Below, one piece after another: positions 16,712 to 30,146 of a DNA stretch of 64,000 nucleotides (position 1 is its first letter; the number at the start of each line of letters is the position of its first letter). The DNA lies in assembly GCA_032622095.1 (NCBI GenBank), contig CP136061.1, positions 170,073,107 to 170,137,106 on the forward strand, written 5' to 3'. The stretch is from Siphonodentalium dalli. Its lineage: Eukaryota > Mollusca > Scaphopoda > Gadilida > Siphonodentaliidae. The position numbers were made by a program, and so were the translations under genes. Below the pieces are notes generated by a model, which had not been told where the DNA came from, did not search any database, and was given only the letters and a program-made list of their open reading frames with translations.

Positions 16712-19700
16712 CTATAGGTATCCCCACCACACCCATATATAGGTATTCCCACCACATACATATATAGGTATCACCACCACACACACATATAGGTACCCCC
16801 CACATACATATATAGGTATCCCCACCACACACATATATAGGTATCACCGCCACATACATATATAGGTATCCCCGCCACACACATATATAGGTCTCCCCAC
16901 CACACACATCTATAGGTATCCCCACCACATACATCTATAGGTATCCCCACCCCATACATATATAGGTATCACCACCACACACATATATAGGTATCCCCAC
17001 CACACACATATATAGGTATCCCCACCACACACATATATAGGTATCACCGCCACATACATTTATAGGTATCCCCGCCACACACATATATAGGTCTCCCCAC
17101 CACACACATCTATAGGTATCCCAACCACATACATCTATAGGTTTCCACACCACATACATATATAGGTATCCTCACCACAAACATATATAGGTATCCCCAC
17201 CACATACATATATAGGTCTCCCCACCACATACATATATAGGTATCCCCGCCACATACATATATAGGTATCCCCACCGCATACATATATAGGTATCCCCGC
17301 CACACACATATATATGTCTCCCCACCACACACATATATAGGTATCCCCGCCACACACATATATAGTTATCCTCACCATACACATATATAGGTATCCCCGC
17401 CACATACATCTATAGGTATCCCCGCCACATACATATATAGGTATCCCCACCACGCACATCTATAGGTATCCCCACCACATACATATATAGGTATCACCAC
17501 CACATATATATATAGGTATCCCCACCACACACATATATAGGTATCCCCACCACATACATATATAGGTATCCCCACCACACACATATATAGGTATCCCCAC
17601 CACATACATATATAGGTCTCCCCACCACATACATCTATAGATATCCCCACCACACACATCTATAGGTATCCCCACCACACACATATATAGGTATCACCAC
17701 CACATACATCTATAGGTATCACCACCACATACATATATATGTATCCCCAACACATACATATATAGGTATTCCCACCACATACATATATAGCTATCCCCTC
17801 CACATACATATATAGGTATCCCCACCACATACATATATAGGTATCCCCACCACATACATACATAGGTATCCCCACCAGAAACATATATAGGTATCCCCAC
17901 CACACACATCTATATTTATCCCCACCACATACATATATAGGTATCACCACCACATACATATATATAGGTATCCCCACCATACACATATATAGGTATCCCC
18001 GCCACATACATCTATAGGTATCACCACCACACACATATATAGTTCTCCCCACCAAATACATCTATAGGTATCCCCACCACACGCATCTATAGGTATCCCC
18101 ACCACACGCATCTATAGGTATCCCCACCACACACATCTATAGGTATCCCCACCACACACATATAAAGGTATCCCCACCATACACATCTATATGTATCCCC
18201 GCCACACACATATATAGGTATCCCCACCACATACATATATAGGTATCCCCACCACACCCATATATAGGTATCCCCACCACATACATATATAGGTATCACC
18301 ACCACACACATATAGGTATCCCCGCAACATACATATAGGTATTCGCACCAAACACATATAGGTATCCCCACCGCACACATCTATAGGTATCACAACCACA
18401 TACATATATAGGTATCCCCAACACATACATATATAGGTATCCCCACCACATACATATATAGGTCTCCCCACCACACACATATATAGGTATCCTCGCCACA
18501 CACATATATAGGTATCCTCACCACACACATATATAGGTATCCCCGCCACATACATCTATAGGTATCCCCACCACATACATATATAGGTATCCCCACCACA
18601 TACATCTATATGTATCACCACCACACACATATATAGGTATCCCCACCACACACATATATAGGGATCCCCACCACATACATATATAGGTCTCCCCACCACA
18701 TACATCTATAGGTATCCCCACCACATACATATATAGGTATCACCACCACATACATATGTAGGTATCCCCGCCACACACATATATAGGTATCCCCGCCACA
18801 TACATATATAGGTATCCCCACCACACACATCTATAGGTATCACAAACACATACATATATAGTTATCCCCAACACATACATATATAGGTATCCCCACCACA
18901 TACATATATAGGTATCCCCACCACACACATCTATAGGTATCACCAACACATACATATATAGGTATCCCCAACACATACATATATAGGTATCCCCACCACA
19001 TAAATATATAGGTATCCCCACCACATACATATATAGGTATCCCCACCACAAACATCTATAGGTATCCCCACCACATACATATATAGGTATCCCCACCACA
19101 TACATATATAGGTATTCCCACCACATACAAATATAGGTATCCCCACCACATACATGTATAAGTATTCCCGCCACACACATATATGGGTATCCCCGCCACA
19201 TACATATATAGGTATCCCCGCCACATACATATATAGGAATTCCCGCCACATACATATATAGGTATTCCCGCCAAACAGATATATAGGTCTCCCCACCACA
19301 CACATCTATAGGTATCCCCCACACACATATATAGGTATCCCCACCACACACATCTATAGGTATCCCCACCACACACATATATAGGTATCCCCACCACATA
19401 CAGATATAGGTATCCCCATAACATACATATATAGGTATCCCCACCAGAAACATATATAGGTATCCCCACCACACACATCTATATTTATCCCCACCACATA
19501 CATATATAGGTATCACCACCACATACATATATATAGGTATCCCCACCATACACATATATAGGTATCCCCGCCACATACATATATAGGTATCACCACCACA
19601 CACATATATAGTTCTCCCCACCACATACATCTATAGGTATCACCACCACACGCATCTATATGTATCCCCACCACACGCATCTATAGGTATCCCCACCACA

Positions 19701-20044
19701 CACATCTATAGGTATCCCCACCACACACATATAAAGGTATCCCCACCATACACATATATATGTATCCCCGCCACACACATATATAGGTATCCCCACCACA
19801 TACATATATAGGTATCCCCACCACACCCATATATAGGTATCCCCACCATATACATATATAGGTATCACCACCACACACATATAGGTATCCCCGCAACATA
19901 CATATAGGTATTCCCACCACACACATATATAGGTATCCCCACCACACACATATATATGTATCCCCGCCACGCACATATATATGTATCCCCACACACACAT
20001 CTATAGGTATCCTCACCACACACATCTATAGGTATCCCCACCAC

Positions 20045-23000
20045 TTACATATATAGGTATCCCCACCACACACATATATAGGTATCCCCACCACATACAT
20101 ATATAGGTATCACCACCACACACACATATAGGTATCCCCCCACATACATATATAGGTATCCCCACCACACACATATATAGGTATCACCGCCACATACATA
20201 TATAGGTATCCCCGCCACACACATATATAGGTCTCCCCACCACACACATCTATAGGTATCCCCACCACATACATCTATAGGTATCCCCACCACATACATA
20301 TATAGGTATCACCACCACACTCATATATAGGTATCCCCACCACATACATATATAGGTATCCCCACCACACACATATATAGGTATCACCGCCACATACATA
20401 TATAGGTATCCCCGCCACATACATATATAGGTATCCCCGCGACACACATATATAGGTATCCCACCACATACATCTATAGGTATCCCCACCACACACATAT
20501 ATAGGTATCCCCACCACATACATATATAGGTATCCTCACCACACACATATATAGGTATCCCCACCACATACATATATAGGTCTCCCCACCACATACATAT
20601 ATAGGTATCCCCGCCACATACATATATAGGTATCCCCACCCCATACATATATAGGTATCCCCGCCACACACATATATAGGTCTCCCCACCACACACATCT
20701 AAGGTATCCCCACCACATACATCTATAGGTATCCCCACCACATACATATATAGGTATCACCACCACATACATATATAGGTATCACCACCACACACATATA
20801 TAGGTATCCCCACCACACACATATATAGGTATCACCGCCACATACATATATAGGTAACCCCGCCACACACATATATAGGTCTCCCCACCACACACATCTA
20901 TAGGTATCCCAACCACATACATCTATAGGTTTCCACACCACATACATATATAGGTATCCTCACCACAAACATATATAGGTATTCCCACCACATACATATA
21001 TAGGTCTCCCCACCACATACATATATAGGTATCCCCGCCACATTCATATATAGGTATCCCCACCACATACATATATAGGTATCCCCGCCACATTCATATA
21101 TAGGTATCCCCACCACATACATATATAGGTATCCTCGACACACACATATATATGTCTCCCCACCACACACATATATAGGTATCCCCGCCACACACATATA
21201 TAGTTATCCTCACCACACACATATATAGGTATCCCCGCCACATACATCTATAGGTATCCCCACCACATACATATATAGGTATCCCCACCACATACATATA
21301 TAGGTATCACCGCCACATACATCTAAAGGTTTTCCCCACCTCACACATATATAGGTATCCCCACCACACACATATATAGGTATCACCACCACACACATAT
21401 ATAGTTATCCCCACCACATACATATATATGTATCCACCCACACACATATATAGGTATTCCCACCACACACATCTATAGGTATCCCCACCACACACATATA
21501 TAGGTATCCCCACCACACACATCTATATGTATCCCCACCACACACATATATAGGTATCCCCACCACATACATATATAGGTATCCCCACCACAAACATATA
21601 TAGTTATCCTCACCACACACATATATAGGTATCCCCACCACATACATATATAGGTCCCCCCACCACATACATATATAGATATCCCCGCCACATACATGTT
21701 GAGGTATCCCCGCCACACACATATATAGGTATCCCCACACATACATATATAGGTATCCCCACCACACACATATATAGGTATCCCCAACACACACATCTAT
21801 AGGTATCCCCACCACACACATCTATAGGCATCCCCACCACACACATATATAGGTATCCCCACCACATACAGATATAGGTATCCCCATAACATACATATAT
21901 AGGTATCCCCACCAGAAACATATATAGGTATCCCCACCACACACATCTATATTTATCCCCACCACATACATATATAGGTATCACCACCACATACATATAT
22001 ATAGGTATCCCCACCATACACATATATAGGTATCCCCGCCACATACATATATAGGTATCACCACCACACACATATATAGTTCTCCCCACCACATACATCT
22101 ATAGGTATCACCACCACACGCATCTATATGTATCCCCACCACACGCATCTATAGGTATCCCCACCACACACATCTATAGGTATCCCCACCACACACATAT
22201 AAAGGTATCCCCACCATACACATATATATGTATCCCCGCCACACACATATATAGGTATCCCCACCACATACATATATAGGTATCACCACCACACACATAT
22301 AGGTATCCCCGCAACATACATATAGGTATTCCCACCACACACATATATAGGTATCCCCACCACACACATATATATGTATCCCCGCCACGCACATATATAT
22401 GTATCCCCACACACACATCTATAGGTATCCTCACCACACACATCTATAGGTATCCCCACCACTTACATATATAGGTATCCCCACCACACACATATATAGG
22501 TATCCCCACCACATACATATATAGGTATCACCACCACACACACATATAGGTATCCCCCCACATACATATATAGGTATCCCCACCACACACATATATAGGT
22601 ATCACCGCCACATACATATATAGGTATCCCCGCCACACACATATATAGGTCTCCCCACCACACACATCTATAGGTATCCCCACCACATACATCTATAGGT
22701 ATCCCCACCACATACATATATAGGTATCACCACCACACTCATATATAGGTATCCCCACCACATACATATATAGGTATCCCCACCACACACATATATAGGT
22801 ATCACCGCCACATACATATATAGGTATCCCCGCCACATACATATATAGGTATCCCCGCGACACACATATATAGGTATCCCACCACATACATCTATAGGTA
22901 TCCCCACCACACACATATATAGGTATCCCCACCACATACATATATAGGTATCCTCACCACACACATATATAGGTATCCCCACCACATACATATATAGGTC

Positions 23001-24240
23001 TCCCCACCACATACATATATAGGTATCCCCGCCACATACATATATAGGTATCCCCACCCCATACATATATAGGTATCCCCGCCACACACATATATAGGTC
23101 TCCCCACCACACACATCTATAGGTATCCCCACCACATACATCTATAGGTATCCCCACCACATACATATATAGGTATCACCACCACATACATATATAGGTA
23201 TCACCACCACACACATATATAGGTATCCCCACCACACACATATATAGGTATCACCGCCACATACATATATAGGTAACCCCGCCACACACATATATAGGTC
23301 TCCCCACCACACACATCTATAGGTATCCCAACCACATACATCTATAGGTTTCCACACCACATACATATATAGGTATCCTCACCACAAACATATATAGGTA
23401 TTCCCACCACATACATATATAGGTCTCCCCACCACATACATATATAGGTATCCCCGCCACATTCATATATAGGTATCCCCACCACATACATATATAGGTA
23501 TCCCCGCCACATTCATATATAGGTATCACCACCACATACATATATAGGTATCCTCGACACACACATATATATGTCTCCCCACCACACACATATATAGGTA
23601 TCCCCGCCACACACATATATAGTTATCCTCACCACACACATATATAGGTATCCCCGCCACATACATCTATAGGTATCCCCACCACATACATATATAGGTA
23701 TCCCCACCACATACATATATAGGTATCACCGCCACATACATCTAAAGGTTTTCCCCACCTCACACATATATAGGTATCCCCACCACACACATATATAGGT
23801 ATCACCACCACACACATATATAGTTATCCCCACCACATACATATATATGTATCCACCCACACACATATATAGGTATTCCCACCACACACATCTATAGGTA
23901 TCCCCACCACACACATATATAGGTATCCCCACCACACACATCTATATGTATCCCCACCACACACATATATAGGTATCCCCACCACATACATATATAGGTA
24001 TCCCCACCACAAACATATATAGTTATCCTCACCACACACATATATAGGTATCCCCACCACATACATATATAGGTCCCCCCACCACATACATATATAGTTA
24101 TCCTCACCACATACATGTTGAGGTATCCCCGCCACACACATATATAGGTATCCCCACACATACATATATAGGTATCCCCACCACACACATATATAGGTAT
24201 CCCCAACACACACATCTATAGGTATCCCCACCACACACAT
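20045..24240. repeat. Higher-order repeat, period about 2,419 bp (two copies)
   Basis: Units from 20045 match those from 22463 (offset 2,418). The match continues through 20898/23317, 21210/23629 and 21405/23824, all at offset 2,419. Shared oddities include the ctaaaggttttcc variant (near 21331 and 23750) and the catgttgagg variant (near 21706 and 24115). The copies differ by a few substitutions and end in different flanking units. Confidence 0.85.
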
Positions 24241-25893
24241 CTATAGGCATCCCCACCACATACATATATAGGTATCCCCACCACATACATATATAGATAT
24301 GCCCACCACACACATATATAGATATGCCCACCACACACATATATAGGTATTCCCACCACATACATATATAGGTATCCCCACCACATACATCTATAGGTAT
24401 CCCCACCACACACATCTATAGGTATCCGCACCACATACATATATATGTATCCCCACCACATACATATATAGGTATCCCCACCACATACATATATAGGTAC
24501 CCCCACCACACACATCTTTAGGTATCCCCACCACATACATTTATAAGTATCCTCACCACACACATATATAGGTATCACCACCACAAACATATATAGGTAT
24601 CCCCGCCACACACACATATATAGGTATCCCCGCCACATACATATATAGGTATCCCCACCACACACATCTATAGGTATCCCCACCACATACATATATAGGT
24701 ATGACCACCACATACATATATAGGTATCCCCACCACACACATATATAGGTATCCCCACCACATACATATATAGGTATCCCCGCAACACACATATATAGGT
24801 ATCCCCACCACATACATATATTGGTCTCCCCACCACATACATCTATAGATGTCCCCACCACACACATCTATAGGTATCCCCACCACACACATATATAGGT
24901 ATCACCACCACATACATCTATAGGTATCACCACCACATACATATATATGTATCCCCAACACATACATATATAGGTATTCCCACCACATACATATATAGCT
25001 ATCCCCTCCACATACATATATAGGTATCCCCACCACATACATATATAGGTATCCCCACCACATACATATATAGGTATCCCCATCAGAAACATATATAGGT
25101 ATCCCCACCACACACATCTATATTTATCCCCACCACATACATATATAGGTATCCCCACCACATACATATATATAGGTATCCCCACCATACACATATATAG
25201 GTATCCCCGCCACATACATATATAGGTATCACCACCACACACATATATAGTTCTCCCCACCACATACATCTATAGGTATCCCCACCACACGCATCTATAG
25301 GTATCCCCACCACACGCATCTATAGGTATCCCCACCACTCACATCTATAGGTATCCCCACCACACACATATAAAGGTATCCCCACCATACACATCTATAT
25401 GTATCCCCGCCACACACATCTATAGGTATCCCCACCACATACATATATAGGTATCCCCACCACACCCATATATAGGTATCCCCACCACATACATATATAG
25501 GTATCACCACCACACACATATAGGTATCCCCGCAACATACATATAGGTATTCCCACCAAACACATATAGGTATCCCCACCGCACACATCTATAGGTATCA
25601 CAACCACATACATATATAGGTATCCCCAACACATACATATATAGGTATCCCCACCACATACATATACAGGTCTCCCCACCACACACATATATAGGTATCC
25701 TCGCCACACACATATATAGGTATCCTCACCACACACATATATAGGTATCCCCGCCACATACATATATAGGTATCCCCACCACATACATATATAGGTATCC
25801 CCACCACATACATATATAGGTATCACCACCACATACATCTATATGTATCACCACCACACACATATATAGGTATCCCCACCACACACATATATA

Positions 25894-26358
25894 ATTTCAT
25901 CTTACACAAACTTGGACAGCAAACATAACTATTTATAGTATACTATAACATTTGTGATTGAAACAAAACTCAAACTATATATGGAAACAAGTCTAACTTG
26001 TTATGAGAACAAATATATATACTGTTTCCAAATCTCATCTCATCTTCCATAACACCTGGACATGAATCGTTACTATTTATAGAAAGTTTATGTCTGAAAC
26101 ACTAAATGTGCTTATATTTATATATATGTGTATGTGTACATATATACTTGTATGAATGTGTATACATATGTATATAGTAATGGGAACAAGTATATCTGGT
26201 ATGAATTATTTCACACAACAACAAAAAAAACACAAAAAAATAGACATGAAATAATGCTATCTATAGAATATTTACAATAAATAGATCATCTCTAAGGGTC
26301 CTCAAACTATTCTAGGAGATTCCTGGTACTATGCCATATTACGGTGTACCACAATATA
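25894..26358. other. AT-rich island DNA, unidentified
   Basis: This is the first non-satellite sequence after array 1. It is AT-rich and includes a degenerate tatatgtgtatgtgtacatatata stretch near 26115-26180 and two short A-rich runs at about 26222-26240. I see no open frame with a real ATG of useful length, no transposon end that I recognise and no satellite remnant. The fragments ggaaacaagt and gggaacaagt (about 25983 and 26182) hint at old internal duplication. Confidence 0.6.
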
Positions 26359-26406
26359 GTATACTACACTATACTAGTCTATATTAGTATGAGTTTGGGT
26401 TATATA

Positions 26407-26680
26407 ACTAGCCACATAGTTTACAGATTTAGTCGAGTCCCTACTATGATAATTGTGTAGCCAGAGTGGAGAATTTTGGTATGATCATCATAGCTTCAAT
26501 TTGGTGCAATTCAGTGCATCTCATTCTGTGCATAAAATGTGTCACTAGCCACATGGTTTATATGCCTGGTCCAGAATCTCTAGTCTGGCTAATGTATGGC
26601 CATAATGGAGATTCATGGTGTACATGTAACTTATGTGGCTTGGCACAAATCAATGCCTCTCTTACTGTACAATTTACAAA
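26407..26680. repeat. Diverged direct duplication, two copies of about 137 bp
   Basis: Copy A (26407-26543) and copy B (26544-about 26680) both begin actagccacat and align along their length. Shared elements include ggttta/gtttac, a tggaga block, a ggtgcaattcagtgc versus ggcacaaatcaatgc block, and a ctcattctgtgca versus ctcttactgtaca block. They differ by many substitutions, so the duplication is old. A second repeated pair flanks them: gtatactac at 26359 and at 26731, each followed by ctat, ctag, a tagtat block and gttgggttat. No coding potential is convincing. Confidence 0.6.
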
Positions 26681-26817
26681 CCATTAATATCTGTTTATAC
26701 TCAATTTTTTGAAAACATTGGAACATATCAGTATACTACCCTATGCTAGCTATAATAGTATAAAGTTGGGTTATCCCCCATTATTTATTTATTTGGAAAG
26801 TCCATAAATATCCACAC

Positions 26818-27254
26818 TTAAAGGTACTCAACCCGTAAAGAGGGTCCCCATCTCAACAGATTCCAACAACAACAATCCGATCAGAGGGTCCTATATTACT
26901 ATTTCTTTGGCTTTGGGGGTAAAAAATATTTGATTCGAGTCGAGGAACCCATCAAACAAAGCTCAGAATTATTAGATATTGATTTTTCAAATTTGTTATG
27001 TTCTCGAGATGAGTACCAATAACTGCCGTAATCTGCTCTGGATGTGTACTCAAGTGGTAATTTTAACGCAATTTTTGACTGAGTTCTGGGCCAGATAGTA
27101 TTCCCGATAATGAAAAATAATAGATTTCTAAAATCGATATCTAACAAATCTGAGCTTTGATGGGTGACTTCCTCGACTCGAATCAAATATTTTTGACCCC
27201 CGAAGCCATTGAAATAGTAATTGAGAGGAGTTTTATCGGGTTGAGTACCTTTAA
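26818..27254. mobile_element. 437-bp foldback element with TTAA ends (MITE-like)
   Basis: The ends are perfect 18-bp inverted repeats: 26818-26835 (ttaaaggtactcaacccg) and its complement at 27237-27254. Further in, a 25-bp perfect inverted match pairs 26922-26946 with 27170-27194, and a looser match continues inward (caaagctcaga / tctgagctttg). The left arm has about 60 bp extra, so the arms are unequal. The outermost TTAA on each side could be the target duplication of a TTAA-specific element, leaving a 14-bp terminal repeat that starts aggtactc. It has no transposase, so it would be non-autonomous. The family is unknown to me; typical piggyBac ends begin with CCC, and these do not. Confidence 0.75.
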
Positions 27255-27267
27255 ACTAGTCCGTAAA

Positions 27268-27308
27268 CCTGACTTTTATTATCAGAGCATAGCTCTATAA
27301 AAGTCAGG
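27268..27308. repeat. Two-tier hairpin A
   Basis: Perfect 12-bp arms (cctgacttttat at 27268-27279 and its complement at 27297-27308) enclose a second 5-bp stem, agagc at 27284-27288 and gctct at 27292-27296, with loop ata. It starts 13 bp after the foldback element, so it may be part of the same old mobile sequence or a separate one. Its inner stem is shared with the hairpin at 30001-30042. Confidence 0.7.
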
Positions 27309-27724
27309 ACTGTATATCACTGAAAGCAGTACTCCGTCACCAATATTTGGTAAGGACATTTACTCGACTTTTCACAAGCGATAACACACACTAAAAAATA
27401 TTATTTAACAACCAAAACTCCCACATACTTGTAGATCAGAGCTTCTAGTACATTTCTAGTGTGTTGTCAATGCATGTTTAAGATGTTAGTCGTGTCATTC
27501 TTCGCATAAAGCGAGAGCATATTTCTACCGCCTCGAACTTTCAGCCATTTTGTATTTGCAAAAATCCGTCAAAACAGTGAATTAGGAATCGGAAACGGAA
27601 CGAACATAATTGGATTCCGGCTATAACATGTTCTTGTTTGTTTCGAGTTTATTTTCGATTCAAATATTTATAAACATGAGAAATAAACTTAATGATTATA
27701 TATGTATATATGCATGTAACTATT
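27309..27724. other. Island DNA with no recognisable feature
   Basis: Mixed-composition sequence with no long ATG-initiated frame, no tRNA-like fold that I can see and no clear repeat. A 62-codon + strand frame at 27610-27798 opens with TTG and runs into the CAT-rich patch, so I do not call it. Confidence 0.5.
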
Positions 27725-27817
27725 TCATAATCACCATCGTCATCATCCGGCATCAACATATTATTATTAAAATCATCATCGCCATGATATCATCATAATA
27801 TATCATCAAATCAATTT
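27725..27817. repeat. CAT/ATC-rich low-complexity tract
   Basis: A degenerate trinucleotide tract. Runs such as catcgtcatcatcc, aaatcatcatcgccat and atcatcataatatatcatc follow one another over about 90 bp. It is interrupted by many substitutions, so it is an old microsatellite. Confidence 0.6.
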
Positions 27818-28024
27818 TTTTCAAGGGCGTGGCTAAAGTGCCTTATTAAGTGTCCAAATTATTATTCCAACCTCTTTCCATCCTAATTGAGTGAGAATTT
27901 TCCAAATTGACACCTTAACTTACCAACTGTCGTCAAATTGTAATATAAGGTAGCCATACGGTCACTTATCGCCGTAGGTAATCGGCTTTAACTAATTGAC
28001 GACTCTAAGACTATAATATTCAGA
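27818..28024. other. Island DNA left of the hAT-like fossil
   Basis: About 200 bp with no feature I can name. The 8 bases next to the hAT-like left end (tattcaga, 28017-28024) are the place to look for a target duplication. They do not match the 8 bases after the right end (ctcggttt, 29120-29127). Confidence 0.45.
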
Positions 28025-29119
28025 TAGTGATGGGCGGTTAACCGAGAAAACAACTCAGTTTCGATTTTTAACAATAAACCGAAAACCGACCCACGCGACT
28101 CTGCTCAACCCGTTATTACGTTTTTTTTATATGTTTATTTTTCACTTAAATCAACTTATTATACCTCCCCAGGTACTTATTAGTTGATATTGTTATCAAA
28201 TTATCGGCGTCACTGATCAATATTATATCGGAATGTGTCCATTTCGTCTCAGATATGTGCATGTTGTTATAATATCGTATAGGCGACTGTTTTTGTTCTT
28301 TTTCAAAACATATGGCCGAACAAAATAACGAACATGGTTCAACAAAAAGCCCTGTTTGGAGTTATTTTACGCGTCTAACTGGAGACGACTGCAAAAAAAT
28401 GTCGCTGCTTAATATGACATAAAAACGTCGCTTAAACCAGAGTCCGGCTAACTATATGAATGCCGAACGTACACAAGTCCAAATAAGGCGATAATCGCCA
28501 ACCAAAAAAATGGAAGCGTCTGCTAACTCGAAAACTTAAGTAAATGGTATGAACACTTTGGTCGTCTGGACATTCCGATGTGACGTAATCTGGTAGAAGT
28601 TTGCAGCCATTGTGCAGCTTGTAAAATATGTCGCAACATCACACATATCAAAGCGATCACACCGCAGTCATTGAATGTGGGTCAAGCATACACGTGTCAA
28701 TAATTGTTACACAGTCAGGTCAAGGACGCCCAGTGTTTGTGAATTTGCTGCTGTTTGTGGTTGAATTCTCAGACACTAATCAATGCATATAATATGATAA
28801 ATATGTTTTAAACATGTCAGAAAGGGATAAACAGTGAAGATGGGGGTGTTTATTTTTTTAAATACCGAATTGTATCATCTTATCGCGTTGGATTCAGTTT
28901 GCGTCGGCATTTTGTCCCGTTGTTTACCTGTGATCGCATTTCCTTCCTAAAAAATTGAACGTTATTGGGACATTATTGACTCTAATTGCGGTTACTTTGA
29001 AAGTATATTCATTTCAGTATAATTTCACTATCTAGTAAAAAAAAACGAACCGAAACCGATGTTTTTTTCTCCCAGAAAAACCGAAACCGAACATAAAAAA
29101 TCAAAACCGCCCATCTCTA
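28025..29119. mobile_element. hAT-like DNA transposon fossil, 1,095 bp
   Basis: The ends are inverted repeats matching at 14 of 15 bases: tagtgatgggcggtt at 28025-28039, and aaccgcccatctcta at 29105-29119, which reads tagagatgggcggtt on the minus strand. Just inside both ends the sequence is rich in accgaaaaccga-type motifs. The TAGNGATGGGC pattern resembles hAT superfamily ends. The interior carries decayed BED zinc-finger coding sequence on the + strand, as expected at the N-terminus of many hAT transposases, but no catalytic domain, so this is an internally deleted copy. No 8-bp target duplication remains. The superfamily call rests on the end motif plus the BED-like remnants. Confidence 0.6.
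28312..28700 (+). pseudogene. BED-type zinc-finger remnants of a hAT-like transposase
   Basis: From the ATG at 28312 the frame reads 36 residues to TAA at 28420-28422. It contains SPVWSYFTRL, matching the aromatic start of a BED finger, and then a cysteine. Right after that cysteine codon lies a run of seven A (28393-28399). Dropping one A gives C-K-K-C, the expected zinc-binding pair, so the finger was broken by a homopolymer indel. A second possible BED start, WYEHFGRL, begins at 28545. In the same frame, across one TGA at 28581-28583, comes ACKICRN (C codons at 28620 and 28629). Two BED fingers in tandem occur in some hAT proteins. The histidine pair and the rest of the transposase are not recognisable. 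The first finger is fairly convincing, the second weaker. Confidence 0.55.
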
Positions 29120-30000
29120 CTCGGTTTCGACTCCATATTGTCGCTAATGCTTTGTCAACGTTATTGGCACGTAAATCTTATGTAAGCATAGCGATGGCGA
29201 CGTGGTCGGAACTTGGGCGTTTGATACCGAGACCACTATTTGAATATTAATGTGTGTTCCAGAACGAAAAAGTTGAAGAAAATTGACAAATTTGTGAATT
29301 TAAAAACAGTTCAAACGTTAGTGTATTCCATGCCTCAGCCCGGACATATATACCAAATTTCAAACATATAACACCCCGTTTACACATTTTATTGGAGCCG
29401 GCCACGGTCATTGTTTCTTTGAAATCAAACTCCATTGTTTATTAAAACTTAAAATTCAAAAAATAGTTGTTGCTGTTGCTTTCACTCGGTCGATCGTTCC
29501 CGTAATTATCTGATCTCCTTTCCGGTTATGTAGTTGTAAGTTCGTTCCGCCTGTTCCGTTCCGTCAATTTACTACAGATCAAGTTTTAAATGTTGACAAA
29601 TTAACGGTCTCGGATTTATCTCAAAGTTCGGATTATATTTCGAGAGTCAGGTATTGTACACAATGCCTTCGTAATCTGCCATTATCACTTGATCTTACAA
29701 CATAATGGTAGCAGATAAAACCATCTAGTTATATGTGAATTTGGTGATTGAAATGAGGCGGGGTAGTGTCTAATTTTTTCCCGAAATAGTTTTTCGGCAA
29801 GCAGTCTACCATGTATTTTTAAAACAACTACAAATGTCACATTTTTTATTTTTTTCGTCGGGTAGCTTGTTGATACTCACTCAGAACAGATTAGTCTTCA
29901 ACATAATTTATATACAATGTTTGTATTTTCATGTTATAAGTGGGAAAAAAATTCATAATAATGGAAAAGCACTTGGAGGTCGTGAATAAAGCTACGGAGG
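29120..30000. other. Island DNA with no recognisable feature
   Basis: Mixed sequence with several T-rich runs (for example 29841-29856). Short frames at 29059-29250 (+) and 29247-29435 (-) show no known motif, and the first overlaps the hAT-like right end. I see no repeat, RNA gene or transposon end here. Confidence 0.5.
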
Positions 30001-30042
30001 CCCAACTATTCGAGAGCGTCTAGCTCTGTTTGAATAGTTGGG
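30001..30042. repeat. Two-tier hairpin B
   Basis: Perfect 11-bp arms (cccaactattc at 30001-30011 and its complement at 30032-30042) enclose a 5-bp inner stem, agagc at 30013-30017 and gctct at 30023-30027, with loop gtcta. The inner stem is identical to that of hairpin A at 27268-27308, and the outer arms are similar in base pattern (CC, then ACT, then T-rich). The two could be copies of one structured element or transposon terminus. I cannot assign a function. Confidence 0.7.
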
Positions 30043-30146
30043 TCCACCAACTACACTTAAACCAGCTCCATGTCATTATTGCTTGAGATGGAAATTAAAA
30101 TATGTCATTACATCCGATTCCATTAGTAAAAATCCTTGGGATCTAA

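Larger units (their letters stand above)
1..25893. repeat. 25-bp satellite DNA, array 1 (roughly 1,035 units; starts before the window)
   Basis: Head-to-tail copies of a 25-bp unit, written as ggtatccccacc followed by acatacatatata. Composition of that unit is 9 A, 8 C, 6 T and 2 G, so the + strand is strongly C-rich relative to G. Frequent variant sites by unit position are 1 (g/t), 4 (a/c, giving ggtctcc), 7 (c/a, giving tatcacc), 10 (a/g, giving ccccgcc), 16 (t/c, giving cacacac) and 21 (a/c, giving catctata). Most units are 25 bp; 22-bp units and units with an extra ta recur at fixed places inside larger repeats. The array starts mid-unit at base 1 and ends at 25893 on a complete unit ending in tatata, where atttcatctt begins. 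No gene is seen inside. A centromeric, subtelomeric or interstitial location cannot be told from the sequence. Confidence 0.98.

Noticed and set aside
44-25838. Hundreds of minus-strand open frames of 60-296 codons in array 1 (and the same in array 2)
   Set aside because: They are direct translations of a stop-free 25-bp repeat in every frame. They start and stop at satellite variants, show no domain and have overlapping equivalents in other frames.
1-25893. CRISPR array
   Set aside because: Direct repeats of 25 bp are contiguous with no unique spacers, and the context is eukaryotic. This is satellite DNA.
26466-26687. 73-codon + strand frame
   Set aside because: It opens with GTG, lies inside the old 137-bp duplication and has no recognisable motif.
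26899-27186. 95-codon minus-strand frame
   Set aside because: It opens with TTG and lies within the foldback element; its ends are copies of the same inverted-repeat arm.
29059-29435. Two short frames, + and - strand
   Set aside because: No motif; one crosses the right end of the hAT-like fossil, and their lengths are expected by chance.
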